This document shows positions 1 to 10,726 of a stretch of DNA of 64,000 bases, piece after piece. The notes under the pieces were generated by a model. That model saw only the letters and a list, made by a program, of their open reading frames with translations, was not told where the DNA came from and did not search any database. Within the stretch, counting starts at the first letter, position 1; each line of letters starts with the position of its first letter. Source of the stretch: Psychrobium sp051201665 (GTDB lineage Bacteria; Pseudomonadota; Gammaproteobacteria; Enterobacterales; Psychrobiaceae); the NCBI RefSeq assembly GCF_051201665.1, contig NZ_CP179210.1:372001-436000 (forward strand), read 5' to 3'. A program made the position numbers and the translations under genes.

Positions 1-195
<195 letters not shown>

Positions 196-425
196 CAGAC
201 AAAAATAAAACAGATTTTTAGATAATTAATCTAAAAATACAGTTTTATTCAGGTCGTCACTTGTGATGACCAATATTTTTACTTTTCTTTAAGTGTCCAC
301 ACAGATTATTTGAATACGCTAGCATGTTGATGAAAAAGTGATAATAAATCTCTTTTATCTAATCAACATTGTCTGAAACGACAAAGTTAAGCAACATTGC
401 TTACCTTTGTCTTTTTAATAAAGAC

Positions 426-441
426 TGCTCTTTAACAATTT
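426..441 (+). promoter_or_regulatory. boxA antitermination element of the rRNA spacer
   Basis: TGCTCTTTAACAATTT matches the gammaproteobacterial rRNA boxA, the NusB/NusE loading site that lets RNA polymerase pass through long untranslated rRNA. It sits in the usual place, in the spacer upstream of 23S. Confidence 0.8.
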
Positions 442-728
442 GGAAAGCTGATAAATTCAAAAATAGAATTTAGATTATTGTGTAAACAATAATTTTTATT
501 CGAAGTTCTTAAGTAATTAGTGAATGCTAATTACGAACACAACAAGTGTTCTTGGATATTTTTGAGGCGAAAATGATTTACGAAGCTAATAATCTAAAAA
601 TAAATACTTAATTTATTTTTCAGGATAATTAGAAGAATAATGATAAAACTAGACATAGCAGACATTGGTCTGTGAAATCGAAAACATTAGTTGTTTTAAT
701 TAACACATCTAACGTATTGCGCAGATAA

Positions 729-824
729 TTTTTTCTAATGCAAGGCGGACGAGGAGTGAGGGAAGGCGTGTAACGTGTTACATAACTGACCGAATGACGA
801 AGTCCAACGGCGCAGTAGAAAAAA
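729..824 (+). repeat. Inverted-repeat insert in the rRNA spacer
   Basis: The ends TTTTTTCTAATGC and GCAGTAGAAAAAA (812-824) are inverted repeats with one mismatch, enclosing about 70 GC-richer bases. The block differs in composition from the AT-rich spacer around it. It may be a species-specific spacer module or an old inserted hairpin. No other copy is in the window. Confidence 0.5.
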
Positions 825-836
825 GAATCAAGCAAG

Positions 837-854
837 ACACATTAGGTGTTGTAT

Positions 855-860
<6 letters not shown>
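837..860 (+). repeat. 23S processing stem, 5' half
   Basis: These 24 bases are a perfect reverse complement of 3741-3764. They run into the first six bases of mature 23S. In transcripts the two halves close the long stalk around 23S that RNase III normally cuts. Confidence 0.85.
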
Positions 861-3740
<2,880 letters not shown>

Positions 3741-3747
<7 letters not shown>

Positions 3748-3764
3748 TACAACACCTAATGTGT
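3741..3764 (+). repeat. 23S processing stem, 3' half
   Basis: Perfect 24-base complement of 837-860. The following 23S-5S spacer (to 3965) contains another hairpin near 3782-3806 (AAAAATAGAT against ATCTATTTTT) and no tRNA gene. Confidence 0.85.
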
Positions 3765-3965
3765 TTTACATGAACATCTTAAAAATAGATACTAAATCTA
3801 TTTTTCAAGAGATGTTCTAGTCTCAGAAATATCCAACAAAGAACGCTTGTTGTGTTTAAGAAGATTTTTGAAAGCTTTCCAAATTTAGTGGTTGTGTTCG
3901 CTGTAACACATCGCTCTTTGCCATCCATGGCACCGCGATGTTAGTGAATTCATTCACGTTAAATT

Positions 3966-4085
3966 AGTTTGGTAACCATAGCAAATTGGTCCCACCTGAT
4001 CCCATTCCGAACTCAGTAGTGAAACGATTTAGCGCCGATGGTAGTGTGGGGCTTCCCCATGTGAGAGTAGGACATTGCCAAACAC
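3966..4085 (+). rRNA. rrf: 5S ribosomal RNA
   Basis: About 120 bases with the conserved blocks GTCCCACCTGA, CCGAACTCAG and AGCGCCGATGGTAGTGTGGGG. The ends pair (GTTTGG with CCAAAC). It is the last intact RNA gene of the operon. Confidence 0.95.
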
Positions 4086-4100
4086 CTATTTAGTCGAGAT

Positions 4101-4128
4101 GCCCCGTGTAGAAATACACGGGGCCTTT
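4101..4128 (+). terminator. Rho-independent terminator after 5S rRNA
   Basis: GCCCCGTGTA, a short loop, then TACACGGGGC followed by CTTTT. This strong GC stem lies just after 5S and ends the rRNA operon. Confidence 0.85.
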
Positions 4129-4159
4129 TGCATTTTACGACTTTGAATTTTACCTATTA

Positions 4160-4316
4160 TACCAATTGCATTAAGTAAGTGATCTTGTTGTGCGTAGAGA
4201 AAATCAGCTAAAACAAGGCGCTCGATTGACTAATAGCTGGCTATTAGGATTGAGAGCAACGCCATTTTAGTTAATTTTAACAAGTACAAGTGGGCAAATA
4301 TTTAATGCAATTGGTA
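4160..4316 (+). mobile_element. 157-bp miniature inverted-repeat element, copy 1
   Basis: Bounded by TACCAATTGCATTAA and its exact inverse, and flanked by a 3-base duplication TTA (4157-4159 and 4317-4319). The interior contains a smaller palindrome (CTAATAGC, TG, GCTATTAG), so the whole element can fold into one long imperfect hairpin. It has no coding capacity. Four more near-identical copies are at 23597, 42226, 45851 and 53280. It lies between the rRNA terminator and the repetitive stretch at 4320. Confidence 0.85.
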
Positions 4317-4319
4317 TTA

Positions 4320-4537
4320 CTGTGGCTTCATCGTAATGACGGGGCCTCACGCCTAAAGCGCTACCGCGCAGTCCTGCTCCCGACGCTCACCCGCTGCTTC
4401 GCAGGGATTCATTCGCTACATCCATGTAGCTCACCCTTCGGGCAGCTTACGCTGTGCAAAATGGCTTTCCTGCCATTTTGTCCCCAACTTGCTTTCGCCT
4501 TGTTGCGTCGAACGCTGTTCGACGGACTGCGGCTCAA
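4320..4537. repeat. GC-richer intergenic repetitive-type sequence
   Basis: About 220 bases, distinctly richer in G and C than the flanks and packed with short hairpins (for example CAAAATGG with CCATTTTG, and GTCGAACGCTGTTCGAC). An open frame crosses it, but it has no recognisable protein content and spans the element and the 5S remnant, so I do not call it a gene. It resembles multi-copy intergenic repeats of Alteromonadales genomes, though only one copy is in this window. Confidence 0.5.
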
Positions 4538-4568
4538 GAGAGTAGGACATTGCCAAACACCTATTTAG
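4538..4568 (+). pseudogene. Remnant of a second 5S rRNA gene (3' tail only)
   Basis: These 31 bases are identical to 4063-4093, the last part of the intact 5S plus its immediate downstream sequence. A separate terminator follows. The simplest reading is that the operon once ended in two 5S genes and most of the second was replaced by the repetitive DNA before it. Confidence 0.75.
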
Positions 4569-4570
4569 AG

Positions 4571-4601
4571 AAAGCCCTGACAGCAATGTCAGGGCTTTTT
4601 T
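4571..4601 (+). terminator. Second rRNA-operon terminator
   Basis: AAAGCCCTGACA, loop GCAA, TGTCAGGGCTTTTTT. A strong stem with a T-run, placed after the 5S remnant as the first terminator is after intact 5S. Confidence 0.85.
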
Positions 4602-4650
4602 GCTTTTTGACGTTTAGTGATTTAGCGTGATGATACTGTCAAAAAAGCAG

Positions 4651-5607
4651 TTATTTTTCTGTATTTTTTATCCATTCTTTTGGTACCAATCTCCTCTGCA
4701 CCATGCCATTAATTCCTTGTAAGCCGCCTGTATGAATGAGTGTAATATGGGTATTGGGTTCGAAAAAGCCTTGTTCAACGAGTTCGTAAAATCCCATCAT
4801 CATTTTACCGCTATAAATTGGTTCTAGTTGAATATTGTGTTCATCGTAAAAGTTATCTATAAAGCTGATGAGCTCAGACGTTACCTTTCCATAGCCGCCC
4901 TGGTGAAACTCTGTTCTAAATTCTAATTGTTGAGAATTATTTCCTGCTAACTGGCAGATTTCTTCTTTTAAGTAGTGTGCATTTTTTAGTACTGCGATGC
5001 TTAACAAGCGTTGATTTGGTGACAACGCTTTTAAAATCCCAGCACTTGTTCCTCCACTACCACAGGGGCAAACGATATAGTCTGCATTTCGTGTAGGAAT
5101 TTCTTTCACCATTTCGCTTAATCCTCTTAAGGCCAGTTCATTGCTACCGCCTTCTGGGATGATTAATGCTTTTGGGTGTAGTTGTTTAAGATTATCTAGG
5201 AAATCATCATCAAAGCGGTGTTTATAGTCTTTTCTGGAAATGAAATCGACGTTCATACCTGCTGATTTTACTTGTTCAATTGTTGGGTTATCAGCATGGT
5301 ATTCACCTCGGATGATACCAATTGTCTTTAGTCCGTAATGTCGACCGGCGTACGCGAGTGCGTGAATGTGATTAGAGTATGCACCTCCAAAAGAGAGTAT
5401 TTCTTGATATCCCTGTAACTTTGCAAACTCTAAATTATATTTGAGTTTTCGCCATTTATTACCAGAAATTTGAGAGTGAATTAAGTCATCTCTTTTTATA
5501 TGAACAGTAAGCTGATGTTTTGTAAATAAACTGTCATTAATCGATTGTAATGGTGAATTGTAGTTAGAATGTAACAAAATTTTGTCGCCTTGAGTGATTT
5601 TAGTCAC
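4651..5607 (-). CDS. PLP-dependent D-cysteine desulfhydrase / ACC deaminase family enzyme
   Basis: A 318-residue fold-type II PLP enzyme of the 1-aminocyclopropane-1-carboxylate deaminase / D-cysteine desulfhydrase family. The PLP lysine is expected at K51 in SGNKWRKL. The FGGAYSNHIHALA segment near residue 75 and the glycine-rich CGSGGTSAG phosphate-binding loop near 182 are present. Family members release pyruvate and ammonia from D-cysteine (with sulfide) or from ACC. Without a detailed active-site comparison, D-cysteine desulfhydrase is the likelier role in a free-living marine bacterium. It is divergent from mshI with only about 75 bases between, so promoters for both must lie there. It appears to be a single-gene unit. 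Confidence 0.85.
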   Translation of the reverse strand: MTKITQGDKILLHSNYNSPLQSINDSLFTKHQLTVHIKRDDLIHSQISGNKWRKLKYNLEFAKLQGYQEILSFGGAYSNHIHALAYAGRHYGLKTIGIIRGEYHADNPTIEQVKSAGMNVDFISRKDYKHRFDDDFLDNLKQLHPKALIIPEGGSNELALRGLSEMVKEIPTRNADYIVCPCGSGGTSAGILKALSPNQRLLSIAVLKNAHYLKEEICQLAGNNSQQLEFRTEFHQGGYGKVTSELISFIDNFYDEHNIQLEPIYSGKMMMGFYELVEQGFFEPNTHITLIHTGGLQGINGMVQRRLVPKEWIKNTEK

Positions 5608-5682
5608 TATTTACTTGCATGTGTGATTTAATTAGGGATAATCATATATATCAAATATTTGACACGTCAAGGAAATGTCTAA

Positions 5683-6570
5683 GTGTTAGCTAAGCTGTTT
5701 CGTAAAAAACAATCGGTTTCAAACTGTAAAGTCAGTATTGTTACCCAGCCGGCAAGCGTAACAGTATCTGTACTGTCTGAAAAAGATCCATTTGTTCAGC
5801 AATTAGCGTGCCCTGACCAAAATTACGCGAAAACGATTTCTGAGCTATTACTTGAACAATCCGTCGATGGTGCAAACTGTTACGTCGTACTTTCCCACGG
5901 TATGTACCAAATGACTCAGATTGATAAACCTAATGTTCCTGAAGCGGAGTATAGTACTGCATTAAGTTTTAGTGCTAAAGACTTCTTTACTATCTCACCT
6001 GAAAATCAATTATTAGATTATTACCAAAACGTTAGTAATGTGCCCAACAATAATAAACTTAATGTTGTTGCCTGTGATAGAAGCGTTGTTACTCCAATTT
6101 TAGAGGTACTTAAAGATCTCGAACTGACCTTAATCGGAATATCGATTGAGGATATAGTGCTCACGAATTTCGTCAAAGATGAAAATGCGAATTTGATTAT
6201 TTTCCATAATCCTGGTTCCCAGTTATTACTTGGCATTGTTAAAGGTGGTGAACTATGTTTTAGCCGTCATATTCATGGTTATGATAATTTACACCAACTG
6301 AGTGAAATTGATTTCGAAGCGGGTATTTTGAGTAACTTGGGGCTTGAAGTGCAACGTTCGATTGACTATGCCGTTGGTCAGTTGAAGTTAGAATCAGTTA
6401 ATAATATTTATGTTTGTGTTCAAAATTTTGATTCTCAATATATTGTGAGTAGCTTACAAGAGTTATTTGATATTAAGGTGTCGATTTTGACACCGTTCGA
6501 CGTTTCGGAGTACGAACGTTTTCCGATGAACTATGCTGCACTAGAAGAATTAGTGATGGAAGCAACTTAA
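5683..6570 (+). CDS. mshI: MSHA pilus biogenesis protein MshI (PilM-like)
   Basis: A 295-residue actin-fold protein of the PilM type, first gene of the MSHA pilus cluster. In this family the cytoplasmic PilM-like protein docks to the inner-membrane PilN/PilO-like pair (here the next two genes) and helps align the pilus machine. The start is a GTG at 5683, preceded by AAGGA about ten bases upstream. An earlier start is limited by the divergent neighbour. The stop is one base before the next ATG, so the genes are translationally close. No mshH (CsrD-like) gene precedes it, unlike the Vibrio locus. Identification rests mainly on gene order and overall similarity. Confidence 0.87.
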   Translation: MLAKLFRKKQSVSNCKVSIVTQPASVTVSVLSEKDPFVQQLACPDQNYAKTISELLLEQSVDGANCYVVLSHGMYQMTQIDKPNVPEAEYSTALSFSAKDFFTISPENQLLDYYQNVSNVPNNNKLNVVACDRSVVTPILEVLKDLELTLIGISIEDIVLTNFVKDENANLIIFHNPGSQLLLGIVKGGELCFSRHIHGYDNLHQLSEIDFEAGILSNLGLEVQRSIDYAVGQLKLESVNNIYVCVQNFDSQYIVSSLQELFDIKVSILTPFDVSEYERFPMNYAALEELVMEAT

Positions 6571-6571
6571 T

Positions 6572-7171
6572 ATGAAGTCACGGATCAATTTATATTTACC
6601 AGAATTAAGACCTGTAAAAGAGACTTTGTCACTCAAGCACAGTATTTCTTATATGGTACTTAGCGTGTTTATTCTGGTGTTGGTAATTGCCGGTACTACG
6701 TATCTGAATCAGCAGCTTAAGGCTGAAAATATTCGGTTTCAGAATGAATTGACTTTGCAAGAGACTATCTTGGCCGAGAAGGCAAACGAGCTTGCCGCGG
6801 TTACCACTAATTCGCCATTGTTAAATGATATTAAGCAGGCCAAGGCAAAGACGGCTCAGAAAAAAGTCGTTTTATCGTCATTGAATAGAGTATTTAAAGA
6901 GAATATTGGCTTTTCTGGTTTATTTGAAGGGTTAACAACTATAAAGGTTAATGATGTTTGGTTGACTGTTATTGAAAGCAGAAACGGAAAATTAAGTTTT
7001 GCTGGCAGTGCTTTAAAATCACAGGCTGTGCCTCGTTGGGTTGAGGCGATGGAGCAATCTTCTGCATTTAGTGGCCATAGTTTTTCTGGTTTAGAGATAC
7101 AACGTGAAGATAATTTAGTTCATTTCACGTTGCAGAACAGCGGCAGTGAAATAGCGGAGGCATCACAATAA
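6572..7171 (+). CDS. MSHA biogenesis PilN-like inner-membrane protein (MshI2)
   Basis: A 199-residue bitopic protein with the PilN start pattern INLYLPELRP, one transmembrane helix at about residues 27-47, then a coiled-coil and a small periplasmic ferredoxin-like domain. It corresponds to the second product (often called MshI2) between mshI and mshJ. It would bind MshI through its cytoplasmic N-terminus and pair with MshJ in the periplasm. It starts one base after the mshI stop and its own stop overlaps the mshJ ATG by one base, indicating one operon. Confidence 0.85.
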   Translation: MKSRINLYLPELRPVKETLSLKHSISYMVLSVFILVLVIAGTTYLNQQLKAENIRFQNELTLQETILAEKANELAAVTTNSPLLNDIKQAKAKTAQKKVVLSSLNRVFKENIGFSGLFEGLTTIKVNDVWLTVIESRNGKLSFAGSALKSQAVPRWVEAMEQSSAFSGHSFSGLEIQREDNLVHFTLQNSGSEIAEASQ

Positions 7172-7824
7172 TGAATTGGGATTTATTGCAAGAAAAGCAT
7201 TCGGCTTTGTCACTTCGTGAAAAATTATTAGTACTTATTACGGTCGTTTTTTTGGTGTTTTTTATAGGGGTAAACTTTGTTGTAGAACCTCTTTATAAAG
7301 AGTACACCAGCCTAAAGAAGCAACAAGAAACCACGAAACAATCAATCAACGCAATAGAGCTTCAAGTAACTAATATTGAAACGAAGCTCAATGCAGACCC
7401 TTTGGAAAAACTGCAGGATGAATTACGTTTATTAAATGTGGCTCATGACGAGCAAGTAAAGCGATTGGATAAATTTCAATTGTCATTGGTTGCAAGTGAT
7501 GAGATGTCGAGTTTAGTAAAGGCGTTAGTGAACGAAAATAAGCATTTGTCTGTTTTATCATTAAAGTCTATGCCGCCAGAGGCTATTTTATTCAAGGATA
7601 ATGACAGCACTAAGCAGCCGTTGTTATATCGACACTCGATGTCAATTAAACTTCAAGGCCGCTATTTTGCGCTACTAGATTTTATGAAGAATATTGAAGC
7701 GAAGAATAAGTCGGTGCTATGGAGTGACATCAATTATCGTGTTGAGGATTATCCAGAGGCGATTATTTCATTTGAGATCTTTACGATCAGTACCGACGAG
7801 GAGTTTATCGGTGTTAAAGCATAG
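7171..7824 (+). CDS. mshJ: MSHA biogenesis protein MshJ (PilO/GspM-like)
   Basis: A 217-residue protein with a single N-terminal transmembrane segment (about residues 19-38), a long coiled-coil (about 45-115) and a periplasmic domain, the PilO/GspM architecture. It is expected to form the inner-membrane alignment complex with the PilN-like protein upstream. The start codon overlaps the preceding stop (TAATG). The 3' end overlaps the start of mshK by 14 bases, so translation of the two is probably coupled. Confidence 0.87.
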   Translation: MNWDLLQEKHSALSLREKLLVLITVVFLVFFIGVNFVVEPLYKEYTSLKKQQETTKQSINAIELQVTNIETKLNADPLEKLQDELRLLNVAHDEQVKRLDKFQLSLVASDEMSSLVKALVNENKHLSVLSLKSMPPEAILFKDNDSTKQPLLYRHSMSIKLQGRYFALLDFMKNIEAKNKSVLWSDINYRVEDYPEAIISFEIFTISTDEEFIGVKA

Positions 7825-8158
7825 TTACCGTATTTTATTAGCGCTGTTATTTTTAGGGAGTGTCTGGCTGGTAAATGCTGCCAATGATCCTACTAAACCT
7901 CCTGTTTTGGTGCAGAAGCAGCAACGAGCTGTTGGTGAAAAAGTAGAGTCTGGACAAGTCACTTTGAATTTAAATGCAATTCAAATTAAAACAAAAAGTA
8001 AGACTGCCATTATCAATGGCCAGTCGCTGCGGGTCGGACAATCGATTGCAGGACAAGTCATTACATCAATTTCAAAAAATAAAGTGATGCTAGCATCGGG
8101 TAAAGAATTAAATTTATTTGATACCTCACAAATCACTGTTGCGAAAAAGGGTTTATAA
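7811..8158 (+). CDS. mshK: MSHA biogenesis protein MshK (PilP-like)
   Basis: A 115-residue exported protein. I choose the GTG at 7811 because GAGGAG lies 7 bases upstream and it yields a good signal peptide (LALLFLGSVWLVNAA) followed by NDPTKPP, the PilP/GspC-like motif (xDPTxP). Longer frames start inside mshJ and would add an implausible basic leader. PilP-type proteins bridge the inner-membrane complex to the secretin, and here the next gene is the secretin mshL. The beta domain fills the rest of the protein. Confidence 0.85.
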   Translation: MLKHSYRILLALLFLGSVWLVNAANDPTKPPVLVQKQQRAVGEKVESGQVTLNLNAIQIKTKSKTAIINGQSLRVGQSIAGQVITSISKNKVMLASGKELNLFDTSQITVAKKGL

Positions 8159-8161
8159 CTG

Positions 8162-9814
8162 ATGTCTCGAATTAGCCTAAGTAAAATAGCTATTGCGTGT
8201 GCGGTTTTTTCTGTTACTGGCTGTCAGATGACTCCCGTAAAAGAAGAAAGAGCACATATACAGAGTGCTATTAACTCACCTGAAGAACCCGCGAAAAAAA
8301 CGTCTTCTGATTTTGTTGTACCTGCAAATATTCAACAAAAAATGATGCCAGCTGCAATGAGTAAAACCGCTGTAATATTAGAGAAGCGCTTTGATATTGC
8401 TGCTAACGGTATAGATGTGAAGAGTTTTTTCTCCAGCTTAGTTGAGCAAACTCCATACAGTGTTGTTTTTCATAATGATTTAACTGGTACGTTATCGTTA
8501 GATTTAAAGCAGGTTACGCTAACTGAAGCGATTGATGCTGTCACTGCATTATATGATTACCGTGTAGAGAGAGATGGCAATATTCTGCAAATTTTTCCGG
8601 CCAGTTTAACCACAGAAACATTTAGCTTTAATTACCTAATGATTAAGAGAAATGGCACCTCGCAAACGAGTATTTCATCGGGTGGTATTACGCAAAATCA
8701 AAATGGTAGTAACAGCAATAATAACAATGGAAACAGCAGTAACGGAAACAACTTCAGCAACTCAAGTAGTAATAGTCAAAATGGCAATAGCGTTAACGGT
8801 ACCTACATTGAATCTCAAACAGAAACCGATTACTGGGCAGAGTTAGAAACTACTTTATCAAATTTGATTCGTGGTGAAGGTCGTCAGGTGATCTTAAGTC
8901 CACAAGCAGGTCTTGTGACTGTAAAAGGCTTTCCTAAAGATATTAGTACGGTTAAAGAGTTTCTAAAACGTTCTGAAGAAAATTTACAGCGTCAGGTTAT
9001 TCTTGAGGCACGTATAATCGAAGTGACTTTGCATGATGGTTACCAGCAAGGAATTGAATGGCAAAACCTACTGTCTAATGTAGGCAATAACAACGTTACT
9101 GATTTTAACTTTAAAACAAGTGCGGCGAATATTTCAGATGTGGTAAGTTCTGCTCTTGGTGGTGTTGCTTCTATTAGCTTTAAAAACGCTGACTTTGCTG
9201 GCGTCGTTAATTTATTGAGTACACAGGGCGATGTTAATGTGTTGTCTAGTCCACGTATTACCGCAATCAATAATCAAAAAGCGGTCATTAAAGTGGGTAA
9301 CGACGAATACTTCGTCACCGACGTTTCTTCTGCCACCAATAGCGTTGGTAGTAATGTAGTTTCTAATCCTGAAGTCGAGTTAACGCCATTTTTCTCTGGT
9401 ATTGCATTGGACGTAACACCGCAAATTGATGATGAGCAAAATGTGTTATTACACGTTCATCCATCGGTTATTGAAGTAGTAGAACAACAAAAAACGATTG
9501 AACTTCAAGATGGAACATTTCAACTACCGTTAGCAAATAGCTCGATTCGTGAGTCAGACACCATGATTCGATCAGCCAGTGGTGATGTTGTGGTGATTGG
9601 TGGTTTAATGAGTTCACGTACTACTGATAATACCTCAAAAGTTCCGCTGCTTGGCTCTATTCCTTTTCTAGGAGAGTTATTTACAAACCGTAAAGAAGAA
9701 GTGAAGAAAACAGAACTCATCATTTTAATTAAGCCAGTGGTTGTCGGCAAAGGAACGTGGCAAAACCAATTGAAAAAGTCTAAATCCTTGCTCGATAAGT
9801 GGTATCAAGAATAG
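8162..9814 (+). CDS. mshL: MSHA pilus secretin MshL
   Basis: A 550-residue outer-membrane secretin, the pore through which the MSHA pilus leaves. The N-terminal signal ends at SVTGC with a candidate lipidated cysteine at residue 21. It is followed by a secretin/TonB short N-terminal domain (about 80-140), an N1-type domain, and the C-terminal secretin barrel. In the barrel the segments VLSSPRITAINNQKAVIKVG and VVVIGGLMSS are typical. Between about residues 170 and 215 lies a very Asn/Ser/Gly-rich linker, low-complexity and encoded by AAC/AGT-rich repeats. It starts 3 bases after mshK. Confidence 0.93.
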   Translation: MSRISLSKIAIACAVFSVTGCQMTPVKEERAHIQSAINSPEEPAKKTSSDFVVPANIQQKMMPAAMSKTAVILEKRFDIAANGIDVKSFFSSLVEQTPYSVVFHNDLTGTLSLDLKQVTLTEAIDAVTALYDYRVERDGNILQIFPASLTTETFSFNYLMIKRNGTSQTSISSGGITQNQNGSNSNNNNGNSSNGNNFSNSSSNSQNGNSVNGTYIESQTETDYWAELETTLSNLIRGEGRQVILSPQAGLVTVKGFPKDISTVKEFLKRSEENLQRQVILEARIIEVTLHDGYQQGIEWQNLLSNVGNNNVTDFNFKTSAANISDVVSSALGGVASISFKNADFAGVVNLLSTQGDVNVLSSPRITAINNQKAVIKVGNDEYFVTDVSSATNSVGSNVVSNPEVELTPFFSGIALDVTPQIDDEQNVLLHVHPSVIEVVEQQKTIELQDGTFQLPLANSSIRESDTMIRSASGDVVVIGGLMSSRTTDNTSKVPLLGSIPFLGELFTNRKEEVKKTELIILIKPVVVGKGTWQNQLKKSKSLLDKWYQE

Positions 9815-9823
9815 GGCGAGGCG

Positions 9824-10726
9824 ATGTATTTGTATCACTTTGGGATGCGCGAGTTACCTTTTACGCTAACACCCAACACCGACTTTTTTTTAAACCTCAA
9901 GCCGCATATCGAGGCAATGCAAGTGCTGCTTAATGCGCTGAAACAAGGCGAAGGCTTTATAAAAGTTACTGGAGAAGTTGGAACCGGTAAAACGCTCATT
10001 TGTCGTAAATTGCTTAATGAAATTCCCAAAGGGTTTGCCGTTGCCTATATACCTAATCCGTATTTGACACCCAGTGAATTACGCTGGGCAGTAGCAAGTG
10101 AATTGGGGTTAAACCTTGATAGTAAAATGGACCAGCAAACGCTTACTCAGCGATTGCAGCAACACTTACTAGCGTTATCTGCTCAGGGGAAAGGCGTAGT
10201 TGTTATTCTAGATGAAGCGCAAGCGTTACCTGATGAAAGCTTAGAGGCGCTTCGCCTATTTACTAACCTGGAAACAGAGCGCCGTAAATTACTACAAGTC
10301 ATTTTGTTTGCCCAACCAGAATTAGATGAGCGTCTTGCTACTAAACAGTTTCGACAGTTAAGACAGCGTATTTCTTTTTCGTATCAATTACGCAGCATGA
10401 CGCCAGCAGAAGTCGCTCATTATATTACGCACCGCACACAAGTTGCTGGCTACCAAGGTAATGATTTATTTAGCTTTAATTGTGCTAAGAAGATCGCCAA
10501 GGCCAGTCGTGGCATACCACGACTCGTCAATATTTTATGCCATAAATCTTTACTTTTATGTTTCGGTAATAAAGAGAAACTAGTTACAAAACAGCATATA
10601 AAGTTGGCAATTGAAGATACTGTAGATGCCACTAATCGTATAAATCCAACGTTACTTATTGCTGGTGTTGCGCTTGCTGCTGTAATTACCACTGGTGTAT
10701 TTTTTAGTTTTGGATGGCGATTATGA
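9824..10726 (+). CDS. mshM: MSHA biogenesis AAA ATPase MshM (ExeA-like)
   Basis: A 300-residue AAA+ ATPase of the ExeA/GspA type. Walker A GEVGTGKT is at residues 50-57 and Walker B VVILDEAQ near 125. A predicted transmembrane helix at the C-terminus (about 275-297) replaces the longer periplasmic part of ExeA. ExeA relatives help assemble secretins through peptidoglycan, so a role in placing MshL is likely. The stop codon overlaps the mshN ATG (ATGA). Confidence 0.9.
   Translation: MYLYHFGMRELPFTLTPNTDFFLNLKPHIEAMQVLLNALKQGEGFIKVTGEVGTGKTLICRKLLNEIPKGFAVAYIPNPYLTPSELRWAVASELGLNLDSKMDQQTLTQRLQQHLLALSAQGKGVVVILDEAQALPDESLEALRLFTNLETERRKLLQVILFAQPELDERLATKQFRQLRQRISFSYQLRSMTPAEVAHYITHRTQVAGYQGNDLFSFNCAKKIAKASRGIPRLVNILCHKSLLLCFGNKEKLVTKQHIKLAIEDTVDATNRINPTLLIAGVALAAVITTGVFFSFGWRL

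Larger units (their letters stand above)
196..854 (+). other. 16S-23S internal transcribed spacer without tRNA genes
   Basis: About 660 bases separate 16S from 23S. I looked for the Ile, Ala and Glu tRNA genes common in such spacers and found none. The spacer holds an AT-rich hairpin near 379-412 (arms around GACAAAG and CTTTGTC) followed by a short T-run, a boxA antitermination signal, a structured insert at 729-824, and sequence near 533-567 complementary to the 23S-5S spacer near 3825-3862. That pairing would extend the 23S precursor stalk. Confidence 0.85.

Noticed and set aside
379..419. Hairpin plus short T-run in the rRNA spacer, terminator-like
   Set aside because: Upstream of 23S in an operon with boxA antitermination, and weak in GC. 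More likely a processing or spacer hairpin.
4290..4568. Open frame of 92 codons after the rRNA operon
   Set aside because: It spans the end of a miniature element, a repeat block and the 5S remnant. The protein is Cys/Leu/Arg-rich without family signal.
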